Made by a program: the position numbers and the translations under genes. DNA of 64,000 nt from Argopecten irradians (Eukaryota; Mollusca; Bivalvia; Pectinida; Pectinidae): contig NC_091144.1 in the NCBI RefSeq assembly GCF_041381155.1, positions 3,837,001 through 3,901,000 of the forward strand, given 5' to 3'. Position 1 is the stretch's first letter. Each line of letters opens with the position of its first letter. Under the pieces are notes generated by a model. It was not told the DNA's origin and made no database searches. It saw nothing but the letters and a program-made list of their open reading frames with translations. Shown here piece after piece: positions 20,830 through 34,762 of the stretch.

Positions 20830-23800
20830 AAGATTTCTATAGATACGAATATACTATTGTAAACCGTGTAGCTATAGATATTGTAGATAATCACCTCTAA
20901 CAGGGTCGTGTAGCTTTATATATTGTCCTATATATACCGTAACAGTCCGTGTAGCTATAGATATTGTCTATAAACCTGTAACAGATCGTGTAGCTATAGA
21001 TATTGTCTATATACCGTAAACAGTTGTGTAGTTATAGTATATTGTCTATAGACTGTAAAACCATCGTGTAGCTATAGATATTGTCTATATACCCATAACA
21101 GTCGTGTAGTTAATAGATATTGTGCTAAATAAACCGTAACAGATCTGTCGTAGCTCTATAGAAAGTTTGTCTATATAACCTGTAAGCCAGTCCGTGTAGT
21201 TTATAGATGTTGTCGTATATAACCCGTAACAGTTGTGTAGTTATAGATATTGCTCTATATACCAGTAACAGTCGTGTAGTTATAGATATTGTCTATATAA
21301 CCATAATAGTCGTGTAGTTATAGAATATTGTGTATATGAACCTTAACAGGTTGTGTATTTATAGATATTTGTCTATATAGCCGTAACAAGTCGTGTAAAA
21401 AAAAAAAAAGTTTATATATATATTGTGTATATACCGTAATCAGTCATGTAGTTATAGGAATATTGTCTCTATATACCGTAACAAGTTGTGTAGTTATAGA
21501 TATTGTCTATATACCGGTAACAGTCGATGTAGACTATAGATTTTGTTCTATATTACTGTAACAGTCGTGTAAGCTATAGATATTGTCTATATACCGTAAC
21601 ATTTGTCTAGTTATAAGATGTTGTCCTATATACTCCGTTACAGTTGTGTAGTATAGAATATATTGTCTATAATACCGTAACAGTACGTGTAGTTATAGAA
21701 TATTGTCTATATACTGTAAACAGTCCGTGTAAGCTTATATAATATATGTCTATATACCGTAACCAAAGTCGGATATAGTTATTATAGTTATAGATATTGT
21801 CTATATACCGGTAACAGTTTTGTAGTTTTGAGATATTGTCTATATACCGTAACAGGAGGGTTGATTTAGATATTGTCTTATATACTGTAAACAGTCGTTG
21901 TTGCTATAGATATTGTATCTATATACACGTAACAGTTGTCTAAGTCAGTAGATAGTTGTCTATATACAGTTATAGAACAGTCGTGTAGTTTATAGATATT
22001 GTCCTATATTTAACAGTCGTAACAGTCGTGTAGTCGTATATATAGATATTGTCTATAATAACCGTAACAGTCGTGTAGATAAAGATTATTGTCTATATAC
22101 TGTAACATGGGTCGTTGTAGCCTATAGATATTGGCCTTTATACAGTCGTAACAGTTGTCTATTTATAGATGGTTGGTCTATATACCTATAACAGTTGTTG
22201 TAGTTATAGATATTGTCTTACTATACCTGGTAACAGTCATTGTAGCTATAGATATTGTACTATAATACCGGTAACAGTCATGTAGCTAACAGAAATTGTC
22301 TATTATACCGTAACCAGTATGTGTAGTTATAGATATTTGTCTATAACTTGTAACCATCGTGTAGCTATAGATATTGTCTATAAACCATAACATTCTAGTA
22401 GTTATAGATATTGTCAATATACCTGTAACAGTCGTGTAGTAGTTATAGATATTGTCCTATATACTTTTAACAGTCGTGTAGGACTAATAGAATGTTGTCT
22501 ATATACCTGTAACAGTTCGTGTAGTTATATAGTATAGTCTGATAAACCGTAACAGTCGTGTATTATGAAATACCGAATAACTGTAATGAGTCGTTAGTTA
22601 GGGTAGATATTGTGTATATATACCGATAGTTAACAGTCATGTGTAGTTATAGATATTGTCTAGTATATACCGTAACAGTCGTGTAGTTTATAGATATTGA
22701 GTATATACCGTGAACCAGATTGTGTATTTTATAGAAATTGTTCTATATAACGTAAACATTCGTGTAGGTGGTTTATATATTGTGTATTATATAGTAACAG
22801 TCTATGTACTATATAGATAATGTCCTATATACTGGTAACAGTTCGTGAAGCTTTAGATATTGTCCTAATAAATCGAAACAGTTGTGGTTTAGCTATAGAT
22901 GATGTCTATTATACCTTTGTAACTGCCGTGTAGCTATAGTTATCTGGTCTATATACCGTAGATCAGGTTGTTCTAGTTTTTAATAGATGTTGTCATTATA
23001 CAAGAACAGTTGTTGTAGCTATAGTTTATTAGTCTTATATACCGTGAACAGTTTTGACTAGTTATAGCATAATTGTCTTTATACCCGTGACATTTCGTGT
23101 AGTGTAGCTTTATATAATTGTTCTATATACAGTATCAGTCGAGTCTACTGTATATAAATTGTCTATATTAACCGTAAACAGTCGTGAGTTCTATAGAATA
23201 TTGTCTATTATACCGTAACAAGTTTGCTGTTATAGATGTTGTCTATAACCGTAACAGTGGTGTATTATATATATTGTGTATAAACTGTAACAGTCATTGT
23301 AATCTATAGATAATGTCTATTATATACCTGTAACATCATGTAGCTTCTAGGTGATATTGTTCTTTATAATAGAATAATAAACCGATCAAGCAGTTGTGTT
23401 GTTTAATAGTTAGTGGTGTTTAGACTGATAACCATGTCGTGTAAGCTATAGATTGTCCTATATACCATGGACAGTCATGGTATCTATGAAATTGTCAATG
23501 ATAATGTACCATTCCATGTAGGCTAATTAGATAATTAGTCTTTGAAAACCGTTAACAGTCGGTGAATTTAATAGATTATAGTCCTTTAGACCTGTATCAG
23601 TTGATAGTTAGCTAAAGATATTGTCTACTATACACATAACATATAACTAAACCTAGTCATGTAAGCCTAAATGATAGAGTTGTCTTTATTCGTGTAACTG
23701 TACATGTAGTTTTAATATTTGGTCTATATAACCGTAAAAATTTGTGTAGTTATAGATTATTTGTCTATAAACCTTAACAGTTGTGGTAGTTTATAGATAA

Positions 23801-26420
23801 TGGTACATATGAGGACCATACAACAGTCGTGTAGCCTCATAGATATTGGTCTATATAACGCGTAAACAGTTGTGTAGTTCTCAGGAATATTGTAAAATAA
23901 AACCATACACAGTTTGTGTAGTTATAGATATTGTCTATATACAAACACTGTCATGTAAGTTATAGATACTTGTCTATATAACCGAATACAGTCGTGTAGT
24001 TAATCAGATATTATGTTTATACAGTAACAGTTGTGTAGTTCTAGATATTGTACTATATACCATAACAATTGGGTTTAGTTATTGATATAGTCTATATACC
24101 AATCAGTCATGTAGTTATAGATAATTGACCTATATAACCGAAACAGTCATGTAGATTATAGATATTGTATATATTAACCAGTACCAGTTGTGTAGTTACC
24201 TATGATATTGTCTATATACTCAATTAACAGTCATGTTGTTTTAGATTAGTGTCTTTATTTCCGTAACAGTTGTGTTAGTTATAGATATTGTCTAAATTAC
24301 CCGTAACAGTCCGTGTAGTTTATAGATATTGTTCTATATACCGTGAAACATTGTTAGTGTAGTTATAGATATTGATCTATATACCTAGCAGTTTGTCTAG
24401 ATTATCTAATTTAGTCCTAAAAACCGGAAACAGTGTTGTAGTATAGATATTGTCAATATACCCGTAACATGTCCCCTGTAGCTATAATACTTGGTCCTAT
24501 ATACTGAAACTGTCGTGTAGCAATAGAATTGGTCTATATAACCGTAACAGTTTTCCTAGTTATAGATGTTGACTATATACCTGTATCTGTCCTTGTTAGT
24601 TATAGATTTAGTCTATATACCGTAACAAGACGTTGTAGCTATTATGATATTGTCTTATATACCTGAAACAGTCGTGTAGCTATAGAAATTGTCTATTATA
24701 CTGTAACAGTTGTCTTGCTTTAGATGTTTGTATATATACCGTAACAAGTTAGTATAGTTACTTGATGTTTTCTATATAAATACCGTAAACAGTCGAGAAA
24801 AGTTATATATATTGTGGTATAGACCGTAACAGTACATGTAGCTATAGATACGTTGTCCTATGATACCGGTACACAGTTCATGTGTAGGCTCTAGATATTG
24901 TCTTTATAAAACCAGAACGTTTGTGTAGTTTTTATAGATATTGTGTACTATAGACTTTTAACCATCGTGGTAGCTATATATATTGTCTAGATACCATAAC
25001 ATTACAAGTTGCTATAGATAATGGTCTATTATAACTGTAACAGTCATGTAGTTCTAGATATTGTCTATATACCGTATACAGTCGTCGAGTAGAGTTACTA
25101 GATATATGTCTTAAACCGTAACAGTTGTGTAGTTATAGATATTGTCCTAATAGACTGGTAAACCATCGAGTAGCTATAGATATAGTCTATAATACACATA
25201 ACATTCATGTAGCTATAGTTAATGGTCTATAGACCTGTTACAGTTGGTGTAGTTATAGATATTGTTCTATATACCGTAATACAAGTCATGCTAGTTATAG
25301 ATATTGTCTAGTATACCATAACAGTTCGTGTAGTTTTAGATGTTGTTGTATAAACTGTATCAGATTGTGTATATATAGATAATGTCCTATATATCCATAA
25401 CAGGTTTGTAGTCTATAGATATTGTCTATATACCATAACAGACAATGTAGTTATTGATATTGTTTCTATATACCCGTTACAGACATTTAGTTATAAGATT
25501 TTGTGCTATTATAACCATATACTGTCGTGTCAGTTATTGATATATTGTCCTACTATAGCAACATAACAGTCTGTGTATTTATAGATATTGTCTATTTACA
25601 ATAAACAGTTGTGTTGTTATAGATATTGTCTATATACCAAATAAAGTCAATGTAGATTATAGGATATTGTCTATGATCACCGTATCAGTAAATCGTAGTT
25701 ATAGATATGTCTAGTATACCGTATACAGTTGTTTAGTTATAGATATTGTCTATTATACCATAAAAGATATTGTAGTTATAGATATGTCGTATATATACCG
25801 GTTACAGTCTTGTCAGTTATAGACTTTTTGTCTATATACAGTAAACAGTTCTGTAGTTATAGATATTGTCTATATATCAGTAACAAGTTGATCTGTTTTT
25901 TTAGATATTGTCTTTATACGTAACAGTTGTGTAAGTTATTGGATATTGTATTTATACATAACAGTCGTGTCTATTTTTAGATATTGTCTAACAGTACTGT
26001 AACTGTCGTATAGGGTTTAGACTATTGCTTATACTTTACACCGTAACAGTTGTGTAGTTATAGATTTAGACTATATACCAAAACAGTTCATTTAGCCATA
26101 GTCCTACTTGTCTATATTACAGTTAACAGTTGTGTAGTTCTAGATATTGTCTTATTTACCCGAAACAATTTTTTTAGGCTATAGATATTGTACTATATAA
26201 CGTAAACAGATGTGTAGTTTAAAGATCATTGTCCTATATTACCGTAAACAGGTTTCCTGTAGTTATAGATATTCGTCCTACTATAACCTTAACAGTTGTG
26301 TAGTTATAGAATATGTCTATATAACCCGTAACATTCATTAAAGCTATAGATAATTGTCTCTAAACCGTAACAGTCCCCGTGAACAGTTGTGTATTAATAA
26401 GATATCTGGTCTAGTATAAA
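20830..26420. repeat. 37-bp minisatellite, copy A (about 140 units, indel-rich)
   Basis: Monomers contain TATAGATATTGTCTATA and CCGTAACAGTCGTGTAG. The unit length drifts between about 35 and 45 bp because nearly every monomer has an inserted, lost or changed base. It begins about 10 bp after exon 3 and fills most of intron 3. In copy B the same array is almost error-free. Confidence 0.92.
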
Positions 26421-26633
26421 AAGAATACACGTGTATTTGGGTTGATTACGACGCGCTGTGTTTTTTTACACCGTCAACAATTAAACCTATGAGGTTGCCA
26501 CAAAAAAGGGCGAGGCGTAGGATATGCAAAGGTTTCTCATATTGGCCGGTTCATTTAAGGCTAAATTACTCACATTTACCATTTTCTTTAGAGTGTCAGG
26601 GTAACAACAGGTTTTTTTTTGTTCCAACACGCA

Positions 26634-26710
26634 GTGGGGGTACAAACAGACAACAGCGAGGATCGGTGAGGACTGAGATTGGACGAGGACCCCAGAGTGC
26701 CACCATGAAG
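26634..26710 (+). CDS. LAP3: LAP3-like exon 4, copy A (degraded)
   Basis: This is the noisy counterpart of exon 4 at 44,774-44,842. The acceptor region GCAG is followed by GGGGGTACAAACAGACAACAG, then GAGGATCGGTGAGGACTGAG, GGACGAGGACCCC and the donor GAAG|GTTTGAG. Extra bases at several points destroy the frame. Confidence 0.7.
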
Positions 26711-26850
26711 GTTTGAGTACGTTGATGTGTTTACTATAATTAAACTCATTACATATCAAAAGACACACAAAGGATGACAAATTTATTGACTCGTACCTTA
26801 TCATAGTACTCAAACTCGACGTATGGGTATCGGACACACAATCGATTGGT

Positions 26851-27094
26851 GTTTTGAAGGTAATATTAGTTTTAATTTTCTCATTACCTAGCCAGGGTCA
26901 TGTAGATGGGACAAGCCAGGTTTGTTGTTTTAGGAGAAAGGCGAGTACCCACGAGAAAAATCACTGTCCCAGACGTCAAGTCGTACCGGAAAACTGCCCA
27001 TGTGGATTCGAACGCTCTTCCCAAGAGGTGGAGGGGATTGTGGTAATATGTTGAAGACATCTTAACCACTCAACCACGTACCCGCCAATTTGCC
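26851..27094 (-). mobile_element. tRNA-derived SINE, copy A (noisy)
   Basis: It matches the cleaner SINE at 44,971-45,172 in order and orientation, including GCCAGGGTCATGTAGATGG-type and AACCACTCAACCAC blocks, with scattered indels. Confidence 0.7.
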
Positions 27095-28029
27095 TAGCCA
27101 AACATATTCTATAATTCATGTTCAGAGATATACCCATTACAGATGTATGTAGATAAACGTGTATATATTTACCTATTGAGATATTAGAATACATTGGAGG
27201 TGATAATGTCATTTTCCTTTTTGTTATTTATGTTCTATGCTGGACAAAATAATCTAATTTGTGCATGTCTGAATAAACAAACCCCTTGGGGGGATGGTTC
27301 AGATTTATATCGGCCTTCTTAACTAAAAACAACTACAACATTATCGTTGTACAAGAATATTTGGAGGACCACAAATGATTACACTCCACACTGATACTAT
27401 ATTCTATCCTCCACAAACAAAGTGAAGTATCAATTTTATCCCTATTCGATATATGGATAATACTGGATTGTCCTCTGTTCATTTTCATGTAGTCATATTT
27501 CTGTCTGTATGTCTGGACTAGAAAAAACTGAATGGTTTGGCGAACATCCTCCTAATACTTGCTTGGCTGAGATTTGACAAAATTATGTATCACGAATTTG
27601 ACATTCAAGGGGAAATCGTTAGTACAACTACATGTAACCGATGGACCACAATTATTACACTAAAACTACTGTACAGAAGGAGTTATTACCGTCCATAACA
27701 CTTTGGCCAGTTCATAGATATATTTTGTTATGGTGTTTACTGGAATATGGAGTTGTCTTTTGTTGTTACATCAACAGCTGCAGATGAGGGTGGCCAAATT
27801 TGTTGTCTATGTACTGAAACTGACTAGAGTTACACTTATGGTACGTTGGCTACACATCCTAGCTAAACAGCGTGGCAGCTCTGCTTTAATTTGTACAAAC
27901 ATGTACCATGTACACATAATTCTGACATTTAAAGGGGAATTTTAAGTAACTACATGTACCCGATTAATGAAATATTTACTAAAACATGTACAGGTGGCCA
28001 TGTTATTTAGTTATCCACTCTGGCCAGTA
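27095..28029 (+). other. Intron 4 stretch with an internal duplication specific to copy A
   Basis: The segment holding TTTGACAAAATTA...GGCCAGTTC at 27,545-27,720 recurs in diverged form at about 27,855-28,035, with one isolated 71-bp-type monomer (CAGCTGCAGATGAGGGTGGCC) between them at about 27,745-27,820. Copy B has only one such segment. No coding signal. Confidence 0.6.
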
Positions 28030-30693
28030 CTAGATAATTTTTGGTTTTTCTGTTTATGAAATCTTACAGTTGCCTTTTGTTGTAACACAATATCTGCAGC
28101 TGAGGGTGGCCAATTTGTTTACTTATGTATGGAAAACTACATGTTACACTTTTTGGTGTTGTTAACACAATAGCTACAGCGAGGGTGGCCATTATGATTT
28201 CCTGTGGATGAAATATACAGTACCTTTTGTTTGTTACACAAATAGCTTGCAGCTGTGGGTGGCCATTTTGTTTTCTATGTTTAATCTACAGTTACCCATT
28301 TGTTTTTACACAATAGCTACAGCTGAGTTGTCCATTTTTGTTTTATGTGAAAAGAAATCTACTGTTTGCCTTTTGTTTGTTACAACAATAGCTGCTGCTG
28401 AGGGTGGCCTTTTGGTTATTCTGTGTATGAAATTCTACAGTTGCACTTTTGTTGTTTACAGCAGATATGGGAGCATCTGTGGGTGTCCAATTAGTCTTCT
28501 GTGTAAGAAATTATACAGTTACCTTTTGTTGTTACACAATTAAGCTGCAGCTGTGGTGTGGGCCATTTTGTTTTCTGTGTATGAAATCTACAGTTACCAT
28601 TGTATGTTGTTACACAACTTGATGCAGCTGAGGGTGGCCATTTTGTTTTCTATGTATGATTTCTAACAGTTACCTTTTGTTGTTACACTAATAGCTGCAG
28701 CTGTGGGTGGCCATTTTGTTTTCTCTGTGTATGAAATATACAGTTACCTTTTGTTGTTACAAATAGCTGCTTGTGGAGGGCTTGCCCATTCTGTGTTTAT
28801 CTGTTATGGAATATACAGTTGCCTTTTGTTGTTACACAATAGTGCAGCTGAGGGTGGCCATTTTGTTTTCTATGTATGAAATCTACAGTTCCTTTTGTTG
28901 GAACACAATAGCTCCAGCTGAGGGTGGCCATTTTGTTTTCCTGTGTATGACTATCTACAGGTACCTTTTGTTTGTTACACAATAGCTGAAGCTGAGGGTG
29001 GCCATTTTGTTTTCTGTGTATGAAATCTACAGTTACCTTTTGTTGTTACACAATAGCTGCAGCTGTGGGTGGCCATTTTGTTTTCTGTGTATGAAATCTA
29101 CAGTTACCTTTTGTTGTTACACAATAGCTACAGCTGTGGGTGGCCATTTTGTTTTCTGTGTATGAAATCTACAGTTACCTTTTGTTGTTACACAATAGCT
29201 GCAGCTGTGGGTGGCCATTTTGTTTTCTGTGTATGAAATCTACAGTTACCTTTTGTTGTTACACAATAGCTACAGCTGAGGGTGGCCATTTTGTTTTCTG
29301 TGTATGAAATCTACAGTTACCTTTTGTTGTTACACAATAGCTACAGCTGTGGGTGGCCATTTTGTTTTCTGTGTATGAAATCTACAATCTACAGTTACCT
29401 TTTGTTGTTACACAATAGCTGCAGCTGTGGGTGGCCATTTTGTTTTCTGTGTATGAAATCTACAGTTACCTTTTGTTGTTACACAATAGCTGCAGCTTGG
29501 GTGGCCATTTTGTTTTCTGTGTATGAAATCTACAGTTACCTTTTGTTGTTACACAATAGCTGCAGCTGTGGGTGGCCATTTTGTTTTCTGTGTATGAAAT
29601 CTACAGTTACCTTTTGTTGTTACACAATAGCTGCAGCTGTGGGTGGCCATTTTGTTTTCTGTGTATGAAATCTACAGTTACCTTTTGTTGTTACACAATA
29701 GCTGCAGCTGTGGGTGGCCATTTTGTTTTCTGTGTATGAACATACCTACACAATAGTGCAGCTGAGGGTGGCCTTTTGTTTTTGTGTATGAAATCTACAG
29801 TTACCTTTTGTTGCTACACAATAGCTGCAGCTGTGGGTGGCCATTTTGTTTTCTGTGTATGAAATCTACAGTTACCTTTTGTTGTTACACAATAGCTGCA
29901 GCTGAGGGTGGCCATTTTGTTTTCTGTGTATGAAATCTACAGTTACCTTTTGTTGTTACACAATAGCTGCAGCTGAGGGTGGCCATTTTGTTTTCTGTGT
30001 ATGAAATCTACAGTTACCTTTTGTTGTTACACAATAGCTGCAGCTGAGGGTGGCCCATTTTTTGTTGTATGAAATCTACAGTTACCTTTTGTTGTTACAC
30101 AATAGCTGCAGCTGTGGGTGGCCATTTTGTTTTCTGTGTATGAAATCTACAGTTACCTTTTGTTGTTACACAATAGCTGCAGCTGTGGGTGGCCATTTTG
30201 TTTTCTGTGTATGAAATCTACAGTTACCTTTTGTTGTTACACAATAGCTGCAGCTGTGGGTGGCCATTTTGTTTTCTGTGTATGAAATCTACAGTTACCT
30301 TTTGTTGTTACACAATAGCTGCAGCTGAGGGTGGCCATTTTGTTTTCTGTGTATGAAATCTACAGTTACCTTTTGTTGTTACACAATAGCTGCAGCTGAG
30401 GGTGGCCATTTTGTTTTCTGTGTATGAAATCTACAGTTGTAAAAATATCTACAGCTTATCTTTTTTTGTTGTTACACAATAGCTGCAGCTGTGGGTGGCC
30501 ATTTTGTTTTCTGTGTATGAAATCTACAGTTACCTTTTGTTGTTACACAATAGCTGCAGCTGTGGGTGGCCATTTTGTTTTCTGTGTATGAAATCTACAG
30601 TTACCTTTTGTTGTTACACAATAGCTGCAGCTGTGGGGTGGCCATTTTGTTTTTCTGTGTATGAAATCTACAGTTACCTTTTGTTGTTACACA
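28030..30693. repeat. 71-bp minisatellite, array A (about 37 units)
   Basis: Units share ACACAATAGCTGCAGCTG, GGTGGCCATTTTG and GTATGAAATCTACAG. The left third (28,030-28,985) is full of small indels; from about 28,985 the units become nearly perfect. At about 30,700 the array passes into a Gypsy LTR that lacks its first part. Repeated open frames in this array are period artefacts (71 is not a multiple of 3). Confidence 0.93.
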
Positions 30694-31779
30694 ATGGTAC
30701 AGCGTGCCGGTCATTCCTTCAAGAACATTCCACGTAGTCCCTACCATACCCATACCTATTCGGTAACAATTAACTAATAAGTTGGTCACCTAGTTTAACA
30801 CGTGCATAGACCGTGCGATGTCCTGCCATGCTTTCCAGAACATCCCACGTAGTCGCTACTAAGTAGGTGCCGTAACAATTTACTGATATTTCGGTCACCT
30901 AGTTTGGCCATGCCTTAAAACAACAACCTAACTCTGGCTGCAAACATGAGTAAACAATCCCGCGTTACTGACCTTTAAATATACTACACATCAATACTAG
31001 GTCTCAGCAACACTATATACACCACAATAATGCACTATGAAATTAAACACAGCCTAATAAATATATACATGGTTGTTATTAAATAACTAATACTTGTACT
31101 CTTATAAAATACACTATAATTTAACTCAGCCCCGCGATCCACAATTATACACGGCTAACATGACAACTTCTGTCAAGGTTCAACAGGTACCCCACTTCCT
31201 GTTTACCTAGCGGGAATATTCAAATATCATATCTATTAATGATATTCATGGGGACTTAAGCAGGGCTACTAGCCTGTCTATCTCTATAGGGTTACAATCA
31301 TCTATCACCAATAATATCATTGGGGCTTAAGCAAGGCTACCAGCCTGCATACCTCTATAGGGTTACAATCGCCCCTTTCTTCAAACAAGACAATATGTAA
31401 GGCATTTCTCAGAATGGCTTACATATTTCTTAACGCAAAGTATTAAGTATTATTAACATTTCAATTTACCACCGCCTCCTTTCAAAAAAAAATCCCTAAA
31501 TCCCTAAATAGTAACTAGTGGCCATTCCATTCATTTCTCCTTTCAACCTTCTTTCATTCGCATGCGTCATGCAGTATATCTTTAATTATCGCGAAGTTAT
31601 CCTATTAAACGTTAAACTATTAAACTCTTTTACCTTAATGCACAATATGTACATGTACATACACATATTGTAATTATCTTGGACGTTATACTATAAACAT
31701 CTCTTTAATATATTCATGCAATATAAAGTCTTATTTACAGTCACAGTTCTATGGTCACAACATCATAAAGTTGGCGAGT

Positions 31780-32110
31780 AATTATATTTCACAGTTCGTC
31801 CATTGTAGTTCAAACATATTTCACAGTTCGTCCATTGTAGTTCAAACATATTTCACATTCACTTCCATTGTAGTTCGAACATACAATGTATTTAACAGTC
31901 ACACAGTTCCATGGTAACTACATCGTTGTTCAGTAACATTATTTCACAGTCACGTCCATTTTAGCTTGAACCTATTTAACAGTCACACAGTTCCATGGTA
32001 ACTACGTCGTTTAAAATCAGTAATATTATTTCACAGTCACGTCCATTTTAGTTTGAAACCTATTTAACTGTCACATAGTTCCATGGTAACTTCTATCGTT
32101 AAAAATCATT
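31780..32110. repeat. Tandem repeats near the 3' end of Gypsy copy 1
   Basis: Counterpart of 53,925-54,235: about 33-bp units (CAGTTCGTCCATTGTAGTTC) followed by about 87-bp units (CACACAGTTCCATGGTAAC). Confidence 0.75.
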
Positions 32111-32619
32111 CTAATAATATTGCTGCCTCATATATACAAATCCACTGTTTTATCTCCCACAGTTGCCTGCTTAATTTAGTTTAAATACTGAGTTTGTTTT
32201 TTCATGTTCTTTAGGGTCCAGTCATCACAACACACGGGGTCTCGCGGTATGAGGCGTCCCCCAACATTTTGTGTTTTCTTATCTCAGCAATTATGTTCTT
32301 TTTCTGGGTTTTTTTTTTCAATTTGATTAAGTAACACGTTTTAATTAACCAGGACATTAAGATGAGTTTGGGTTTGGTTCATGGTGTTAAACACCAAAGG
32401 TGGAACGTTTACCGTATTGTTGTTCTTGTTTAAAACCAGAAGGACATTATCTGTATATGTCTTTTGTCTCGTAAGTATCTTTACTCGTTAAAATATCTAA
32501 GGCATTAAGTTTTAGCTCGGGTTCATATAACAAAATGCCTTCCGTCAACCACTTTAAGACCAATTGTCATGGTTCGAACACTAAATATGGACGGTTACTT
32601 TATATTTATGTTCTATGGG

Positions 32620-34560
32620 AAAAAAGGACTGAGGCTTCTTTTTTCTTTAAAAAGTCTGGGTATATTAACATCTTGCTTTATACTCGGGTTGTAAGGGCAG
32701 TCCGTTTTTACCCGATTTTTCATATTACCTCCAAATTTCATGGATGGGGTCTGTGTAAACCTTTCTGCTCGGCACATAGGTTAGGTCAACCGCACATCAG
32801 GGGTAATTTTCTGGGTCTTTCATCGTTGTAGGTTGTTTAGGTTGTGTTTTTTTTGTTTCATTGGTGGTTGAGTTTTACTTGATTTGTATGTTTGTTCAAT
32901 CAATATCTTCTAAAGGCTAATGTCATGTCTCTGTGTATTGTTACTTTTGTGTCTTTGCATGGGTCTGAGGCTTGCGAGTACACTCGACTCTGACTTTCCC
33001 CCTTTTCACTGACTATTTACCTACCTACAATTCTGACAGTTAATCCCTAATCTCCTACGAAATAAATATATCACTATAACAACAACTACTACCAACACCT
33101 ACAGTCGCACAGGAAGGTCTGAGAGGGCAAATCAGATTCCATAGGATCAAGAATCAAATGAATTGTCAAGTTCATTTATGCAACACATTCAATGGGGATT
33201 TCCTTTATAGGCTTAAGTTTATGGGGTATCTTAATGTTTTTTATATTTGGTAGTCTTTGGGTCATTGATTTCCAGAGTTCAATGGAGCCTACATAATAAT
33301 TTGAAATCACCTGTTGAAAATGATCTGTTAGGTTATATTTACTCTCTCTGAATGATAATATGAGGGCAAGGTCATATATTCATTTGATGCAGAACAACCT
33401 TCCGTAAGGGATAAGGTGTCAATAGGGTATCTGGTCACCACAGTACCAGATTGGTTCTATAGGGGCATTTCAGTGTAAAGGTCAAGGATCTATCATGGAC
33501 AACTATCCATTGGCCATTGGTCAAATACTGGGCCATAGGGGAAGTGTTTGTATTTTGTACTACTGTAGTACAATATTTTACTAAATTATTGGTCCAATTC
33601 ATAAAAAGATTAACAATACACTTTTCTTATTTCCCAATATAGTATACATTGGACTACGAAACCTGCAGTAGTTTTTTTAACGCTATTTACACATTGATTC
33701 ATCTCCTCAATTGTCATTGTAACCAATTGTGTTTTCGCTTCATTGATTGCAAGAGCTTCTGCTTCTAATTTAAAAGTCGCCAAAATATTTGTTTGATTCG
33801 ATCCAAGGTACGGAAGAGGAAGGTTATGTGCTCGGTACACAGCAAACTTGCCAATCATGTCTATTAATGGAATGGAAATAACTACAATAAGGCTATCAGT
33901 ACTAATAAGTGTCGTACAGGTCACTGTCTTATAAAATTCCCAAAGGTCAGTTTCCGGGTCAAAAGGTACTCTTACACCTGGGTCAAGTTTGCTTTCTACT
34001 TCTATAAGGAGTTCGTACAAGTCTGGGGGTGAAATGACTGAAGGGCTTAAATGTCCTAGAGATAGCATATTGATCTGAAGTTTCAAATGATTAAGATAAT
34101 CTCTAGCTAATCCAACTAATTCCTTTGCTTCACTAATATAAGGGCCCTGTCGATCTTAGTGTATGTACTTAAATATTCATCAATATCTTGTATTGCTTCT
34201 GTTAAATTTAGAGCTATGCTTCTTAGATTCTCTAAGGTATCAATCACGTCATTTATATTCCTTCTATTATCAGTGATTTGACCTTGTGCAGCATAAATTA
34301 TTGTTAAGCTTTCCTTTACTGCATGCTTAAGATTGACTTGATTAGGTCTACGTTAGTTTTGATTGTATTAATATATCACCTTCATCTAAAGTACTAAACA
34401 GAAAGTTCAATGCTTTAACCTATTATAGGAATTAAAGCTCTTTTAGTTCTCGCTTGATGTAGTGTCTTAATATCAGTAAGTTTCTGACTGAAGAAAGTCT
34501 TGTGTAATTTCTTACATTTTCAACTTCATGGTTCAGTCTTATAAGGTTTGTTATTAAGAT
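32620..34560 (-). pseudogene. Gypsy copy 1 env-like region, broken
   Basis: The only long open piece is 33,610-34,086 (158 residues), nearly identical to the middle env fragment at 55,501-56,004. The pieces carrying the cleavage site (about 34,400) and the membrane anchor (about 33,000-33,150) are present but out of frame because of many single-base insertions relative to copy 2. Confidence 0.75.
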
Positions 34561-34762
34561 GTATTCTCGTCCTTTTTATTTTGGTTATATGGTTATTTCT
34601 GACAGACTATTATGTAACTTTCTAAGAACTTTCGTAAGGATTAATATTAAGAACAAAAGCTACAAGCTATAATTGTTTTTTATGGAGCCTTATATTTCGT
34701 TTTCTGAAACGATAAGAAACGATTCACTAATGAATCTCGTTATTGATCACGGAGAAAATATT

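Noticed and set aside
29282..29668. Open frames of 70-130 residues inside the 71-bp arrays (also near 30,495, 48,732, 50,439, 51,101, 51,436 and on the minus strand)
   Set aside because: They are translations of the tandem repeat; the period of 71 bp changes frame each unit and there is no family resemblance or start/stop conservation.
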